DNA of 64,000 bases from Chitinophagaceae bacterium (GTDB lineage Bacteria > Bacteroidota > Bacteroidia > Chitinophagales > Chitinophagaceae): NCBI GenBank assembly GCA_020403425.1, contig JADBXR010000010.1:1-64000 (forward strand), read 5' to 3'. The notes under the pieces are model-generated. The model saw only the letters and a program-made list of their open reading frames with translations, did not search any database and was not told where the DNA came from. Of this stretch, positions 36,036 through 44,276 are shown piece after piece (the stretch's first letter is position 1; each line of letters starts with the position of its first letter). The position numbers and the translations under genes are program-made.

Positions 36036-36905
36036 TCAGAATATTTTTACCTGCCAGCTGCGGCGAAAACTATTGCCGGGTTGCAAAGAGTTGATGCCTT
36101 CTTTTTGGGTAAGGTCTCCCGAAGTATTCACGGAGTCGGCAATGCCGCACCATGGCTCAATACAGACAAAATCGGCATTTCGCGCGCTCCAGATCCCCAT
36201 GTAGGGAAACCCATCGAACTGTAGTTTGATACCATGATCATTTACCAGGTTGCGGATGGCAATGGTATTTGAACGGAGTGACTTGAAAACAAGCGCGTCC
36301 CTATAAAATAATTCTTTCAGTAATGGCAGGTGGTCGGTATCCTCCAGGTAGGGTTCCGGTTCTGTTTTGATCAGCCCTTCGGGTGAGAGGGGCCAGACAC
36401 CTGCATTTTCTTTTTCGCCGAACTCGAGGTAATGGTCAGAGAATTCAGTGCCTTTTACCAACGGCACCGCAAAAGCGGGATGCGCGCCCACAGAGAACCA
36501 CAATGTTTTGTCGCCTGTATTGTCGACCTCGTAGCTCACCGTGAGTATATTCTCCTTCAGTGAATACAGGATCGAAAAACAGAAATCAAAAGGGTAGATG
36601 GCACTGGTCTGCTCATCGGCATGTAAAGTGAATCGGATCTGATGGGCTGATTGTTCGGTAACGGTGAAATCCTTCTCACGGGCAAAACCATGGCGTCCCA
36701 TCGGGTAGGTATTGCCTTCGAAAGTGTAACTGCCATTTTTTAGACCGCCTACAATGGGAAATAATACGGGGCTTTTTTTGCCCCAGAAAGCAGGATCCGC
36801 GCTCCACAGATATTCCTGGTGGTTATCTCGGTGATAAATACTCTGCAGCTCCGCACCCCTGGCGCTGATGCTGATGGTCAACTGATCGTTGGAGATCTGG
36901 TACAT
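36036..36905 (-). CDS. Aldose 1-epimerase family protein (LacX-like)
   Basis: Galactose-mutarotase-like enzyme of 289 aa. Conserved features are the N-terminal RGAELQSIYHRDNHQEYLW, GRHGFAREKDF with a catalytic-type His, VGAHPAFAVPL, and the presumed catalytic Glu in DFVCIEPWCGIAD. It belongs to the LacX subgroup, shorter and less specific than GalM. It starts 12 bp after the pdxA stop, so the two genes are one operon, although their functions are not obviously linked. Confidence 0.88.
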   Translation of the reverse strand: MYQISNDQLTISISARGAELQSIYHRDNHQEYLWSADPAFWGKKSPVLFPIVGGLKNGSYTFEGNTYPMGRHGFAREKDFTVTEQSAHQIRFTLHADEQTSAIYPFDFCFSILYSLKENILTVSYEVDNTGDKTLWFSVGAHPAFAVPLVKGTEFSDHYLEFGEKENAGVWPLSPEGLIKTEPEPYLEDTDHLPLLKELFYRDALVFKSLRSNTIAIRNLVNDHGIKLQFDGFPYMGIWSARNADFVCIEPWCGIADSVNTSGDLTQKEGINSLQPGNSFRRSWQVKIF

Positions 36906-36917
36906 GGGTGATGGTTC

Positions 36918-38012
36918 TTATCCTTCGTTCTCTTCGATCCTTTCATCCACCGCATTGGCGATCATGCGGGCACTGATCTTTTTCAGCGGGTTGCGGCGCA
37001 TGTCGGCATAACCCAGGCGCATCCGGATGATCTCTATGCATTCGAATACCGCGGCCAGGAAAGAACTGTGGTCCGCTTTTCCTTTTCCGGCAATATCAAA
37101 TGCCGTTCCATGGTCCGGACTGGTTCTTACCACCGGTAACCCTGCCGTATAATTGGTGCCCTCGCCCAGTGCCAGCGATTTGAATGGGATCAATCCCTGG
37201 TCGTGGTACATGGCCAGCACAGCATCGAAACGTTCGAACTGTCCGCGGGCAAAAAATGCATCGGAACTGTATGGTCCGAAGACCAGCATATTGTGTTTGG
37301 CCTCTTTGATGGCAGGTTTGATGATGGTTTCCTCCTCATTGCCGATCAATCCTTCATCGCCGGCATGCGGGTTCAGTCCCAGTACGGCAATGCGTGGCTT
37401 GTCTATGCCAAAATCTTTCTGCAGGCTACTGTGGATGATCCTCAGTTTGCTCAGGATGTTCTCACGTGTGATATGTTTGGCGATCTCGTTAAGGGGTACA
37501 TGCTCAGTAACCAGTCCTACCCGCATGTTTTCGGCTGTCATCAGCATCACCACATCCGGAACGTTGAACATGGCTTTCAGGTAAGGGGTATGGCCGCTGT
37601 ACTGGAACGCTTCTGACTGAATATTCTTTTTATGGATAGGGGCAGTGACCAATCCTTGTATAAAACCATCCTTCAGCGCCTGTGTGGCCTGTTGCAGGGA
37701 GATCAGTGCATATTTACCACCGATCTCATTCAACTGGCCGGGGGTAATGGCCACTTCTTCTTCCCAGCAATTCACCACGTTCACCTGCTTGGGGTTCAGG
37801 CGGTTGAGTTCACGTGCGTTGGCATAGTTGAAAGTATGTTCAGGAAGACTTTTCTTATAGAAATTCAGGCTTTTGTTGCTGGCAAAAACTACCGGTGTAC
37901 AGATATCGAGCAGGCGGTGGTCTGCCAGGGTCTTGATGATCAGTTCCATGCCTATCCCGTTCAGGTCGCCACAGGTGAATCCAATAACCGGTTTTTGCTG
38001 TTCGTTGCTCAT
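36918..38012 (-). CDS. pdxA: 4-hydroxythreonine-4-phosphate dehydrogenase
   Basis: NAD-dependent oxidation step in DXP-dependent pyridoxal-phosphate synthesis. The 364-aa protein shows the metal-binding and substrate motifs GLVTAPIHKKNIQ, FQYSGHTPYL, VLGLNPHAGDEGLIG, MYHDQGLIPFKSL and VVRTSPDHGTAFDIAGKG. It begins with GFTCGDLNGIGMELI, the usual GDPNGIG variant. It is divergent from rsmA with heptamer element D in the intergenic region, and followed by the LacX-like gene. Confidence 0.95.
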   Translation of the reverse strand: MSNEQQKPVIGFTCGDLNGIGMELIIKTLADHRLLDICTPVVFASNKSLNFYKKSLPEHTFNYANARELNRLNPKQVNVVNCWEEEVAITPGQLNEIGGKYALISLQQATQALKDGFIQGLVTAPIHKKNIQSEAFQYSGHTPYLKAMFNVPDVVMLMTAENMRVGLVTEHVPLNEIAKHITRENILSKLRIIHSSLQKDFGIDKPRIAVLGLNPHAGDEGLIGNEEETIIKPAIKEAKHNMLVFGPYSSDAFFARGQFERFDAVLAMYHDQGLIPFKSLALGEGTNYTAGLPVVRTSPDHGTAFDIAGKGKADHSSFLAAVFECIEIIRMRLGYADMRRNPLKKISARMIANAVDERIEENEG

Positions 38013-38077
38013 GTCAGTTGTTTATGGGGTAAAAATAAGGAGAATAGCGCAGGAAAAGTGGGGGCGGGGGAATTGAT

Positions 38078-38173
38078 AGTCGTGAATCGTGAGTCGTGAG
38101 TAGGGGTAAGAATGTCCCACAACTCTGGCCTCCCTACTCACCACTGACCACTCACGACTCACGATTCACGACT
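38078..38173. repeat. Heptamer inverted-repeat element D (pdxA-rsmA gap)
   Basis: Arms 38078-38101 and 38150-38173 are perfect 24-nt reverse complements built from GTGAATC, GTGAGTC, GTGAGT. The spelling (C in the seventh position, one AATC variant) differs from element B yet is identical in both arms here. The 48-nt spacer contains further words (CTACTCACCACTGACC). The right arm ends about 30 bp from the rsmA promoter element. Confidence 0.92.
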
Positions 38174-38203
38174 CACGATTGACCACCCCTCCCCCAAATG
38201 CCC

Positions 38204-38211
38204 TAATTTTG
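38204..38211 (+). promoter_or_regulatory. TAnnTTTG -7 element for rsmA
   Basis: TAATTTTG ends only 5 nt before the rsmA ATG at 38217, so transcription would begin at or beside the start codon. Confidence 0.5.
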
Positions 38212-38216
38212 CCCTA

Positions 38217-38972
38217 ATGCAGTACACGTTAAAGAAATCACTGGGCCAGCATTTCCTGAAGGATGAGTCGGTCTGTAAACAGATCGTAGCCGCCTTGCAG
38301 CAGGATGGTTTTACCCAATTATTGGAAGTAGGGCCTGGTGGCGGGGCTTTGACCAAGTACCTGCTGCCATTGCCGGGTATCAGTTTTCGTGCTGTAGAAC
38401 TGGATGATGAGAAAGTGACCTATCTTGAAAAGACCTATCCTGCCATCCAGGGTAAGATCATTCACCAGAGCATACTCGATATCGATGTGCCTTTTGACGG
38501 GGCTTTTACGGTGGTGGGTAATTTTCCTTACAACATCTCATCACAGATACTTTTTAAAGTGCTTGACTGGAAAGAGCAGGTGCCCGTGATGATCGGTATG
38601 TTCCAGAAAGAAGTGGCGGAAAGGGTGGTCTCCAAACCCGGCAGTAAAGTATATGGCATACTCAGCGTACTGGTCCAGGTATTTTATGAAGTGGAATACC
38701 TGTTCGATGTGCCGCCCGAAAGTTTCAATCCCCCACCCAAGGTCATGAGTGGTGTGATCAGGCTAAAACGGAAATCCACCCTGTTACCGATGAAGAGTGA
38801 ACGGGCTTTGTTCACCCTGGTAAAAGCCGCTTTTAACCAACGCCGTAAAATGTTAAGGAATTCCCTGAAGAGCTTGTTCGAAGAAGAATTCCTCAAAGAT
38901 CCCTTATTTGATAAACGAGCAGAACAGCTGGGCATAGAACAGTTTGCCGCATTGACCTTTCAGATGCGGTAA
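38217..38972 (+). CDS. rsmA: 16S rRNA (adenine-1518/1519-N6)-dimethyltransferase
   Basis: KsgA-type enzyme that dimethylates the two adenines of the helix-45 loop. The 251-aa protein has GQHFLKDESVCKQIV, SAM motif I EVGPGGGALTKYL, the catalytic NFPYNISSQIL (N-L/F-P-Y) and FNPPPKVMSGVIRL, plus the C-terminal helical domain (FNQRRKMLRNSLK). The ATG choice is fixed by the MQYTLKKSLGQHFL start. Confidence 0.96.
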   Translation: MQYTLKKSLGQHFLKDESVCKQIVAALQQDGFTQLLEVGPGGGALTKYLLPLPGISFRAVELDDEKVTYLEKTYPAIQGKIIHQSILDIDVPFDGAFTVVGNFPYNISSQILFKVLDWKEQVPVMIGMFQKEVAERVVSKPGSKVYGILSVLVQVFYEVEYLFDVPPESFNPPPKVMSGVIRLKRKSTLLPMKSERALFTLVKAAFNQRRKMLRNSLKSLFEEEFLKDPLFDKRAEQLGIEQFAALTFQMR

Positions 38973-38999
38973 AAGTTCTTCCAGCATAAAAACAGACAT

Positions 39000-39926
39000 G
39001 TGAACCCTAAAGTCCTGATAACCGCCAAAGTGCATCCCTGGCTTTTGCAAACCCTTGCCGATAAAGGTTATGAAGTGATCCACCAGCCTGCTATCACGTA
39101 CGATGAATTGCTGATGCAGATAGGTACGCTCAGTGGGCTGTTCGTGACCACCCGCCTGGTGATCGACCGTAACCTGCTGGAAAAAGCGGACCATCTGCAA
39201 TGGATCGGTCGTTTGGGCAGTGGTATGGAACTGATCGATACCACTTACGCAGAAAGCCGTGGCATACGTTGTGTAAGCAGCCCGGAAGGTAATCGCAATG
39301 CGGTGGCCGAACATGCATTGGGTATGTTGCTGGGGCTGATGAACCGGATCAATAGCAGTCATCTGGAAGTAAAATCGGGCAAATGGATCCGTGATGCCAA
39401 TCGTGGGGAAGAACTTACGGGCAAAACGGTGGGCATCATCGGTTATGGAAATACTGGCAGTGCTTTTGCCAAAGTATTGTCCTCATTTGACGTGACCGTA
39501 CTGGCCAATGACCGGTACAGGTCCGGTTTTGCCAAAGACCATGTACGTGAAGCGGGACTGGAGCAGGTAGCCAGGTATGCAGATGTGGTAAGCCTGCATT
39601 TACCCCTGACCGATGAGACCAGGCACCTGGCCAACGACGCTTTTTTTGATTCGCTGGAACAGAGGCCCTATTTCCTGAACACATCGCGTGGTAAGGTGGT
39701 TGATACCAAAGCACTGATCCGGGCGCTAAAAGAGGGAAAGATCAGGGCGGCAGGACTGGATGTGCTGGAGAACGAAAAACTGGAGACCTATACCCCTGAT
39801 GAACAGGCCGACCTGGATTGGCTGCTTAACCAGCCTAATGTGATCATCACCCCGCATATTGCCGGTTACAGTCAGGAGGCTTTTTATAAGATGGCCAAAG
39901 TGGTGGTAGACAAGCTGGCTATCTGA
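39000..39926 (+). CDS. D-isomer-specific 2-hydroxyacid dehydrogenase
   Basis: NAD-dependent oxidoreductase, 308 aa. It has the Rossmann motif [17 protein letters not shown] (about 144-160), the catalytic Arg in [14 protein letters not shown], the conserved Glu in a DVLENEKL segment and the His in [10 protein letters not shown]. It resembles short phosphoglycerate-dehydrogenase-like enzymes without an ACT domain, and substrate specificity cannot be read from sequence. The start is GTG at 39000: an overlapping ATG one base earlier is followed at once by TGA. It follows rsmA by 27 bp. Confidence 0.88.
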   Translation: MNPKVLITAKVHPWLLQTLADKGYEVIHQPAITYDELLMQIGTLSGLFVTTRLVIDRNLLEKADHLQWIGRLGSGMELIDTTYAESRGIRCVSSPEGNRNAVAEHALGMLLGLMNRINSSHLEVKSGKWIRDANRGEELTGKTVGIIGYGNTGSAFAKVLSSFDVTVLANDRYRSGFAKDHVREAGLEQVARYADVVSLHLPLTDETRHLANDAFFDSLEQRPYFLNTSRGKVVDTKALIRALKEGKIRAAGLDVLENEKLETYTPDEQADLDWLLNQPNVIITPHIAGYSQEAFYKMAKVVVDKLAI

Positions 39927-40037
39927 GTTCTGGCGCTAAACAAGCAAGCCCCTGGTCTTTTTCTACTTTTTAGCTGGTTTTGGGGACTTTAAATCGTTAA
40001 AAAATCGCTTTTTCGGGTAAATCTTGGCCGAAATTCT

Positions 40038-40045
40038 TATTTTTG
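40038..40045 (+). promoter_or_regulatory. TAnnTTTG -7 element for greA
   Basis: TATTTTTG, 66 nt upstream of the greA ATG. The expected start site, about 7 nt downstream, falls at the base of the hairpin at 40053. Confidence 0.55.
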
Positions 40046-40052
40046 ATACATG

Positions 40053-40088
40053 CAACGCCGCAGTCAAATGTGGCGTTGTATTTTTTTT
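40053..40088 (+). terminator. Terminator hairpin in the greA leader (attenuator candidate)
   Basis: CAACGCCGCA (40053-40062) pairs with TGTGGCGTTG (40069-40078; one G-T wobble) around a 6-nt loop and is followed by TATTTTTTTT. It lies between a promoter element (40038-40045) and the greA ATG (40112), so RNA started there would begin with this terminator. It could also end the 2-hydroxyacid dehydrogenase transcript, whose stop is 127 bp upstream. Confidence 0.85.
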
Positions 40089-40111
40089 GACTCTACTTAA
40101 ACAGTAAGACT

Positions 40112-40588
40112 ATGAGTGAAGCTACCATGTATGTGACCAAGGAGACGTTTGACAAGATGCGCGAAGAGTTGCAAAAAATGAAAACCGTCGACCGTCCGGC
40201 CTCATCCCGCGCCATTGCGGAAGCCCGCGAAAAAGGCGACCTGAAGGAGAATGCTGAATACGATGCGGCCAAAGAGGCGCAAGGCATGCTTGAGGCCAAA
40301 ATCAAGCAACTGGAAGGAGCGATCGCCAATGCGAAGATCGTGGACACCAGTTCCATCGATACCAGTAAAGTAACCATCCTGACCAAGGTTACCATCACTA
40401 ATATAGCCACCAAGAAAACGGTGACCTACCAGATTGTAGGCGAGAAGGAAGCCGACCTGAAACAGGGTAAGATATCAGCAGGATCACCTATTGGCAAGGG
40501 ATTGATGGGTAAGGTCAAGGGTGAGATCGCCGAAATTCAGGCACCTAATGGTATCATGAAATTTAAAATTGAAGACATAACCGTGTAG
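40112..40588 (+). CDS. greA: Transcription elongation factor GreA
   Basis: Stimulates transcript cleavage by backtracked RNA polymerase. The 158-aa product has the N-terminal coiled coil carrying the acidic tip (AREKGDLKENAEYDAAKEAQ) and the C-terminal FKBP-like domain ending MKFKIEDITV. Length is exactly that of the family. A terminator hairpin sits in its leader and another ends its mRNA. Confidence 0.97.
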   Translation: MSEATMYVTKETFDKMREELQKMKTVDRPASSRAIAEAREKGDLKENAEYDAAKEAQGMLEAKIKQLEGAIANAKIVDTSSIDTSKVTILTKVTITNIATKKTVTYQIVGEKEADLKQGKISAGSPIGKGLMGKVKGEIAEIQAPNGIMKFKIEDITV

Positions 40589-40625
40589 TAGGGAGGGAAC
40601 ATCTCCTCACTATCCATTGATTCAG

Positions 40626-40656
40626 GCGCCAACAGTATTGTTGGCGCTTTCTTTTT
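40626..40656 (+). terminator. Intrinsic terminator after greA
   Basis: GCGCCAACA (40626-40634) pairs with TGTTGGCGC (40639-40647) around a 4-nt loop, followed by TTTCTTTTT. It leaves greA monocistronic. Confidence 0.92.
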
Positions 40657-40706
40657 GCAGTCCGCTCAAAATTTCTGAATTTCCCTGTTACAAATTCCTT
40701 TCTTAC

Positions 40707-41096
40707 ATGACCATTTTTTCGAAGATCATCGCCGGTGAGATCCCTTCTTATAAGATCGCTGAGAATGAGAAGTTCTTTGCCTTCCTCGACATTTTTCCAT
40801 TGGTAGAGGGCCATGTGCTGGTAGTGCCTAAAATCGAAACGGATAAGTTCTTTGATGTGGCCGATGATTACCTGGCCGAATGGCTTCTTTTTGCCAAACC
40901 CATTGCCCGGGCCATTGAGCGGGCTTTTCCCTGCAACCGTTGTGGTATCAGCGTGGTAGGGCTGGAAGTGCCCCATGCCCATATGCACCTGATCCCCATC
41001 AATAGTGCGGATGACCTGAATTTCAACAGACCCAAGCTGAAATTGTCCGCTGAAGAGCTGCAGGCGGTGCAGGCAAAGCTGGTGGCTGCCTTGTAA
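40707..41096 (+). CDS. HIT family protein (histidine-triad hydrolase)
   Basis: Purine nucleotide phosphoramidase or HINT-like hydrolase. From the ATG at 40707 it is 129 aa, starting TIFSKIIAGEIPSYKIAENE as in HIT proteins, with LVEGHVLVVPK and the catalytic triad HAHMHL (HxHxH). The longer ORF start at 40617 reads through the greA terminator and is spurious. Confidence 0.93.
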   Translation: MTIFSKIIAGEIPSYKIAENEKFFAFLDIFPLVEGHVLVVPKIETDKFFDVADDYLAEWLLFAKPIARAIERAFPCNRCGISVVGLEVPHAHMHLIPINSADDLNFNRPKLKLSAEELQAVQAKLVAAL

Positions 41097-41174
41097 GGTT
41101 TGTGTTGTAGGCCATACTGTTTTTGCAGGAAGGAGCTAAGTCCTTGTTCCCGGAAGCCATGTGCCGATCATGGG

Positions 41175-41735
41175 TCATTTCTTTACCCTATCGGGGTTTT
41201 TGGCGATAAAATCATCCCATCCTTTCAGGCTTTTTGCAGCTTTACCCAGTATAGAAGAGGTCTGGTAGTAATGGCAGAGGGCCACGGCAAGGGCGTCGGT
41301 GGCATCAAAATACTGGGGTTTTTCTTCAATATTGAGGATGCGCTGCAGCATCCGCCATACCTGTTCCTTATCGGCATTGCCGTTGCCGGTGATGGATTGT
41401 TTGACTTTTTTGGGAGAATATTCTGTTACCAGGATGCTGGCCTGCATGGCGGCAGCAATGGCCACTCCCTGGGCCCTTCCCAGTTTCAGCATACTCTGTA
41501 CGTTCTTGCCAAAAAAAGGGGCTTCAATGGCAAAACTGGAGGGCTGGTATAATCCGATCAGTTCGCAGACCTTGTTGTGTATCATTCCTAAGCGGGCATA
41601 AATGTCTTTCTCTTTGGTCAGTTTCAGCACGTCCATCAACAAAACCTGCGGCTGCCCGTTCTGGATGCGTAACAAGGCATAGCCCATCAGTTGCGTACCT
41701 GGGTCAATGCCTAATATGATGTCGGTCTTTTTCAT
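41175..41735 (-). CDS. ruvC: Crossover junction endodeoxyribonuclease RuvC
   Basis: Holliday-junction resolvase. From the ATG at 41735 it is 186 aa with the catalytic acidic residues in GIDPGTQLMGYALL, FAIEAPFFGKN and DATDALAVALCHYY. The upstream extension to 41774 (MPIPSNNVFSPVR) is not family-like. ruvB is 12 kb away on the other strand and ruvA is not in the window. Its upstream side faces element E. Confidence 0.95.
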   Translation of the reverse strand: MKKTDIILGIDPGTQLMGYALLRIQNGQPQVLLMDVLKLTKEKDIYARLGMIHNKVCELIGLYQPSSFAIEAPFFGKNVQSMLKLGRAQGVAIAAAMQASILVTEYSPKKVKQSITGNGNADKEQVWRMLQRILNIEEKPQYFDATDALAVALCHYYQTSSILGKAAKSLKGWDDFIAKNPDRVKK

Positions 41736-41785
41736 TCTCACAGGTGAAAATACGTTGTTGGAGGGAATGGGCAATGGGGGAGTGG

Positions 41786-41917
41786 GGAGTAGTCAGTAGT
41801 CAGTAGTCAGTAGTGAGTAGTGAGTAGTCAGTAGTGAGTGGTGAGTGGGGAGTCATTAGGGGGTGAGTAAAGGTCCTCACTGCATACTTACTACTGACTA
41901 CTCACCACTCACGCCCC
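41786..41917. repeat. Heptamer inverted-repeat element E (ruvC-YbhN gap)
   Basis: The left arm 41786-41850 is a run of about nine heptamers mixing GTCAGTA, GTGAGTA and GTGAGTG. The right arm (41886-41913) is much shorter: TACTTACTACTGACTACTCACCACTCAC. The longest perfect pairing is 16 nt (41820-41835 with 41890-41905) and includes the GTCAG variant in both arms. Upstream words GGGAATG and GGCAATG at 41763-41776 belong to the same series. The 240-bp gap contains no gene. Confidence 0.88.
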
Positions 41918-42014
41918 CCGACTTTTCTATCTGCTGCCGATCACCGTTCTTTGCAACACATAACCAACGACACATCTCCTGAACAGACGAACGAAAATAT
42001 TCCTGAACTATTTT

Positions 42015-42968
42015 GTGGGGCCGGTGCTCTTTATCTGGTTGTCTTATTCCATTTACCACCAGATACAGCACCAGGGCGATGTTCAGCAGTCGTGGCACGT
42101 CATACAAGCCGCTTTCTATGGCCCCCAGCTGGGTAAATTGATCGTTGTGATGGCACTGATGTTCCTGAACTGGGGTTTGGAAGCACGTAAATGGCAATTG
42201 CTGGTGCAGGGGGTGCAGCAGGTATCCCTGGGTCGGGCGTTCCGGGCCGTATTTGCGGGACAGGCGGTGGGCTTCAATACCGTGAACCGGGTGGGAGAAA
42301 CCGCCGGTCGTGTCCTGTACCTGGACGAGGGAAACCGTCTGCGGGGTATCCTTTTATCGGTAGTGGGCAATATGAGCCAGATCATCGTGACTTTTGTGGC
42401 AGGTTTATCGGCACTGCTGTACCTTCGCATATATATACTGGACCAGGGCAGTCACCTGCAGGGTCTTTCTGTATTCTGGCTGGATGGTCTGTTGTATGTG
42501 GTTAGTATTGGTATGCTGCTTTTCATGCTGTTGTACTTCAGGTTGTCCTGGTGCATACAACTGCTTGAAAAGATACCCTGGATAGCCAGGCATAAGTTCT
42601 TTGTGCAGAAGCTGGAAGATTTTCACTGGAAAGAATTAACAAGGATCCTAATTCTTTCTTTGTTCAGGTACCTCGTATATGTGACCCAGTATGTGTTGTT
42701 ATTGCAGGTATTTGAGGTACATATTCCCTGGCAGGATGCTGTCTGTCTGATCGCGGTCATGTTTATGGTGCTGGCGATCGTTCCTTCCATTACATTGGCA
42801 GAGTTGGGCTTCCGGGGTAAAGTGAGTTTGCAGCTATTCGGTTTGTTGAGTACCAATACGCTTGGCATTGTTGCAACGGCTGCAGGTATCTGGATCATTA
42901 ACCTGATCGTTCCGGCCATTGCGGGTAGCCTGTTTATCCTGGGAATCAGATTGTTCAGAAATAAATAG
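42015..42968 (+). CDS. YbhN/UPF0104-type membrane protein (LPG-synthase TM-domain family)
   Basis: A 317-aa integral membrane protein with about eight helices, resembling the flippase-like half of lysylphosphatidylglycerol synthases. Typical segments are RAFRAVFAGQAVGFNTVNRVGETAGRVLYL and ALAELGFRGKVSLQ-like (SITLAELGFRGKVSLQLFG). The start is uncertain: GTG at 42015 is used, but the frame stays open to 41964 and upstream residues (KIFLNYFVGPV) look like the family N-terminus, so an ATA, CTG or similar start around 41979-41997 is possible. It is joined to the DUF3108 gene by a 1-bp gap. Confidence 0.82.
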   Translation: MGPVLFIWLSYSIYHQIQHQGDVQQSWHVIQAAFYGPQLGKLIVVMALMFLNWGLEARKWQLLVQGVQQVSLGRAFRAVFAGQAVGFNTVNRVGETAGRVLYLDEGNRLRGILLSVVGNMSQIIVTFVAGLSALLYLRIYILDQGSHLQGLSVFWLDGLLYVVSIGMLLFMLLYFRLSWCIQLLEKIPWIARHKFFVQKLEDFHWKELTRILILSLFRYLVYVTQYVLLLQVFEVHIPWQDAVCLIAVMFMVLAIVPSITLAELGFRGKVSLQLFGLLSTNTLGIVATAAGIWIINLIVPAIAGSLFILGIRLFRNK

Positions 42969-42969
42969 T

Positions 42970-43785
42970 ATGGCTTTGAAAAAGTTTGTCCTTCTTTTTT
43001 TGTTGATCCCGGCAGTAAGCTGGCAACCGGCGCCTGCTGTTTCTCCCCCTTCAGAATTTTGTGGTGGTATCCGTAATCTGGCATTCCAGGATGCAGAGAA
43101 CATTGCATACAATGTGTTCTATTCGGTGGTGGGCCTTTACATCAATGCCGGTACGGCGCAGTTCACTGTTACACAGACATACCTCAATAATAAACCGGTT
43201 TATCATGTTGTGGGTACGGGTACCTCGAATCCCAGTTACGACTGGATCTTCAAAGTGAGGGATCGTTATGAAAGTTATATTGATACGGCCAACCTGAAAC
43301 CCATGAAATTCATCCGTCATGTGGAGGAGGGCGGGTTTAAGAAATACGAGAATATTACATTCAACTATCAGGCAAATACAGCAGTGACCACGGATGGTGT
43401 ATACAAGATTCCCGCCTGTATCCAGGATGTGCTGAGCTCCATCTATTATGCGCGTAATATTGATTACAGCAAATACAAGCCCGAGGAAAAGATCCCTTTC
43501 TCCATGTTCCTCGATAATGAGGTATTTAATCTCTACATCAAATACCTCGGTAAGGAGGTCATCAAGACCAAGTATGGAAAATTCAGGGCCATCAAGTTCA
43601 AACCTTTGCTGGTTAAGGGAACCATGTTTGAAGGTGGGGAGAAGATGACGGTCTGGGTGAGCGATGATGCCAACCGCATTCCATTGAGGATCGAAAGTCC
43701 GATCGTGGTGGGTAGTGTGAAAGTAGATATGATGCAGTACCGGAACCTGCGTTACCCCATGAGTTCCATGATCAGTTTCCGGTAA
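42970..43785 (+). CDS. DUF3108 domain-containing secreted protein
   Basis: From the ATG at 42970 the product is 271 aa. A signal peptide (about 1-22, KKFVLLFLLIPAVSW) leads into a beta-rich DUF3108-like domain (ENIAYNVFYSVVGLYINAGTAQFTV; later FRAIKFKPLLVKGTMFEGGEKMTVWVSDDANRIPLRIES). Probably periplasmic or outer-membrane-facing. The tight link to the YbhN-like gene suggests a shared envelope-lipid role, but no biochemical function is established for this family. Confidence 0.85.
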   Translation: MALKKFVLLFLLIPAVSWQPAPAVSPPSEFCGGIRNLAFQDAENIAYNVFYSVVGLYINAGTAQFTVTQTYLNNKPVYHVVGTGTSNPSYDWIFKVRDRYESYIDTANLKPMKFIRHVEEGGFKKYENITFNYQANTAVTTDGVYKIPACIQDVLSSIYYARNIDYSKYKPEEKIPFSMFLDNEVFNLYIKYLGKEVIKTKYGKFRAIKFKPLLVKGTMFEGGEKMTVWVSDDANRIPLRIESPIVVGSVKVDMMQYRNLRYPMSSMISFR

Positions 43786-43800
43786 TGTTCTCCTGAACAG

Positions 43801-44133
43801 TTATTCGAGCTGTATGCGGTTCAACTGTGAATGTCGGTAGGCATACCGGCAGATCAGGATAATGATCAAAGTGGCAATGCCTGTGCCAAACAGTAATCCT
43901 CCTATCAAGGACTCATAATCCTTCTGACCGATATAAGCGCCCATGATGATGGAAGCAGCAGAGACCACTCCTGATATGGCTGCGATGATGGCGTTGGCAG
44001 TTCGGTTGGAGATCTCAATGCGGGCATTGCAGGTACTGCAATTGGTAACTGAATAGTTGTTCAGCTGAACGAATTTTTTGAAAGGTATGCGCCCGCCACA
44101 GCCGGGACAGCATGCTATCTGGTTCTTGGACAT
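43801..44133 (-). CDS. Zinc-ribbon two-helix membrane protein, hypothetical
   Basis: A 110-aa protein. The N-terminus has two CxxC pairs (CPGC at about 9-12 and CSTC at about 32-35) that could bind one zinc. Two transmembrane helices follow (AIIAAISGVVSAASIIMGAYIG and LIGGLLFGTGIATLIIILICRYAY). No signal peptide. It is convergent with the DUF3108 gene and stands alone. Function unknown. Confidence 0.7.
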   Translation of the reverse strand: MSKNQIACCPGCGGRIPFKKFVQLNNYSVTNCSTCNARIEISNRTANAIIAAISGVVSAASIIMGAYIGQKDYESLIGGLLFGTGIATLIIILICRYAYRHSQLNRIQLE

Positions 44134-44232
44134 TGGATATCGGTTTTGTTGAGAACAATTCCTAGGCCCAAATTAGCGATCCTATTTTTCAAAAAGCAAT
44201 TAAAATCACCGAATTTGACCGGTGTTATAACG

Positions 44233-44276
44233 GAAAAAAGCTGTAGACAAATTCTACGGCTTGTAGTACTACAGCT
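44233..44276 (-). terminator. Intrinsic terminator after the MBL-hydrolase gene
   Basis: On the minus strand AGCTGTAG (overlapping the stop codon) and CTACAGCT pair around a 22-nt loop and are followed by TTTTTT. It ends the MFS-MBL transcript. Confidence 0.65.

Noticed and set aside
41951-42136. Frameshift at the 5' end of the YbhN-like gene
   Set aside because: The upstream frame is open to 41964 and family-like residues continue into it, so a non-ATG start explains the data without a frameshift.
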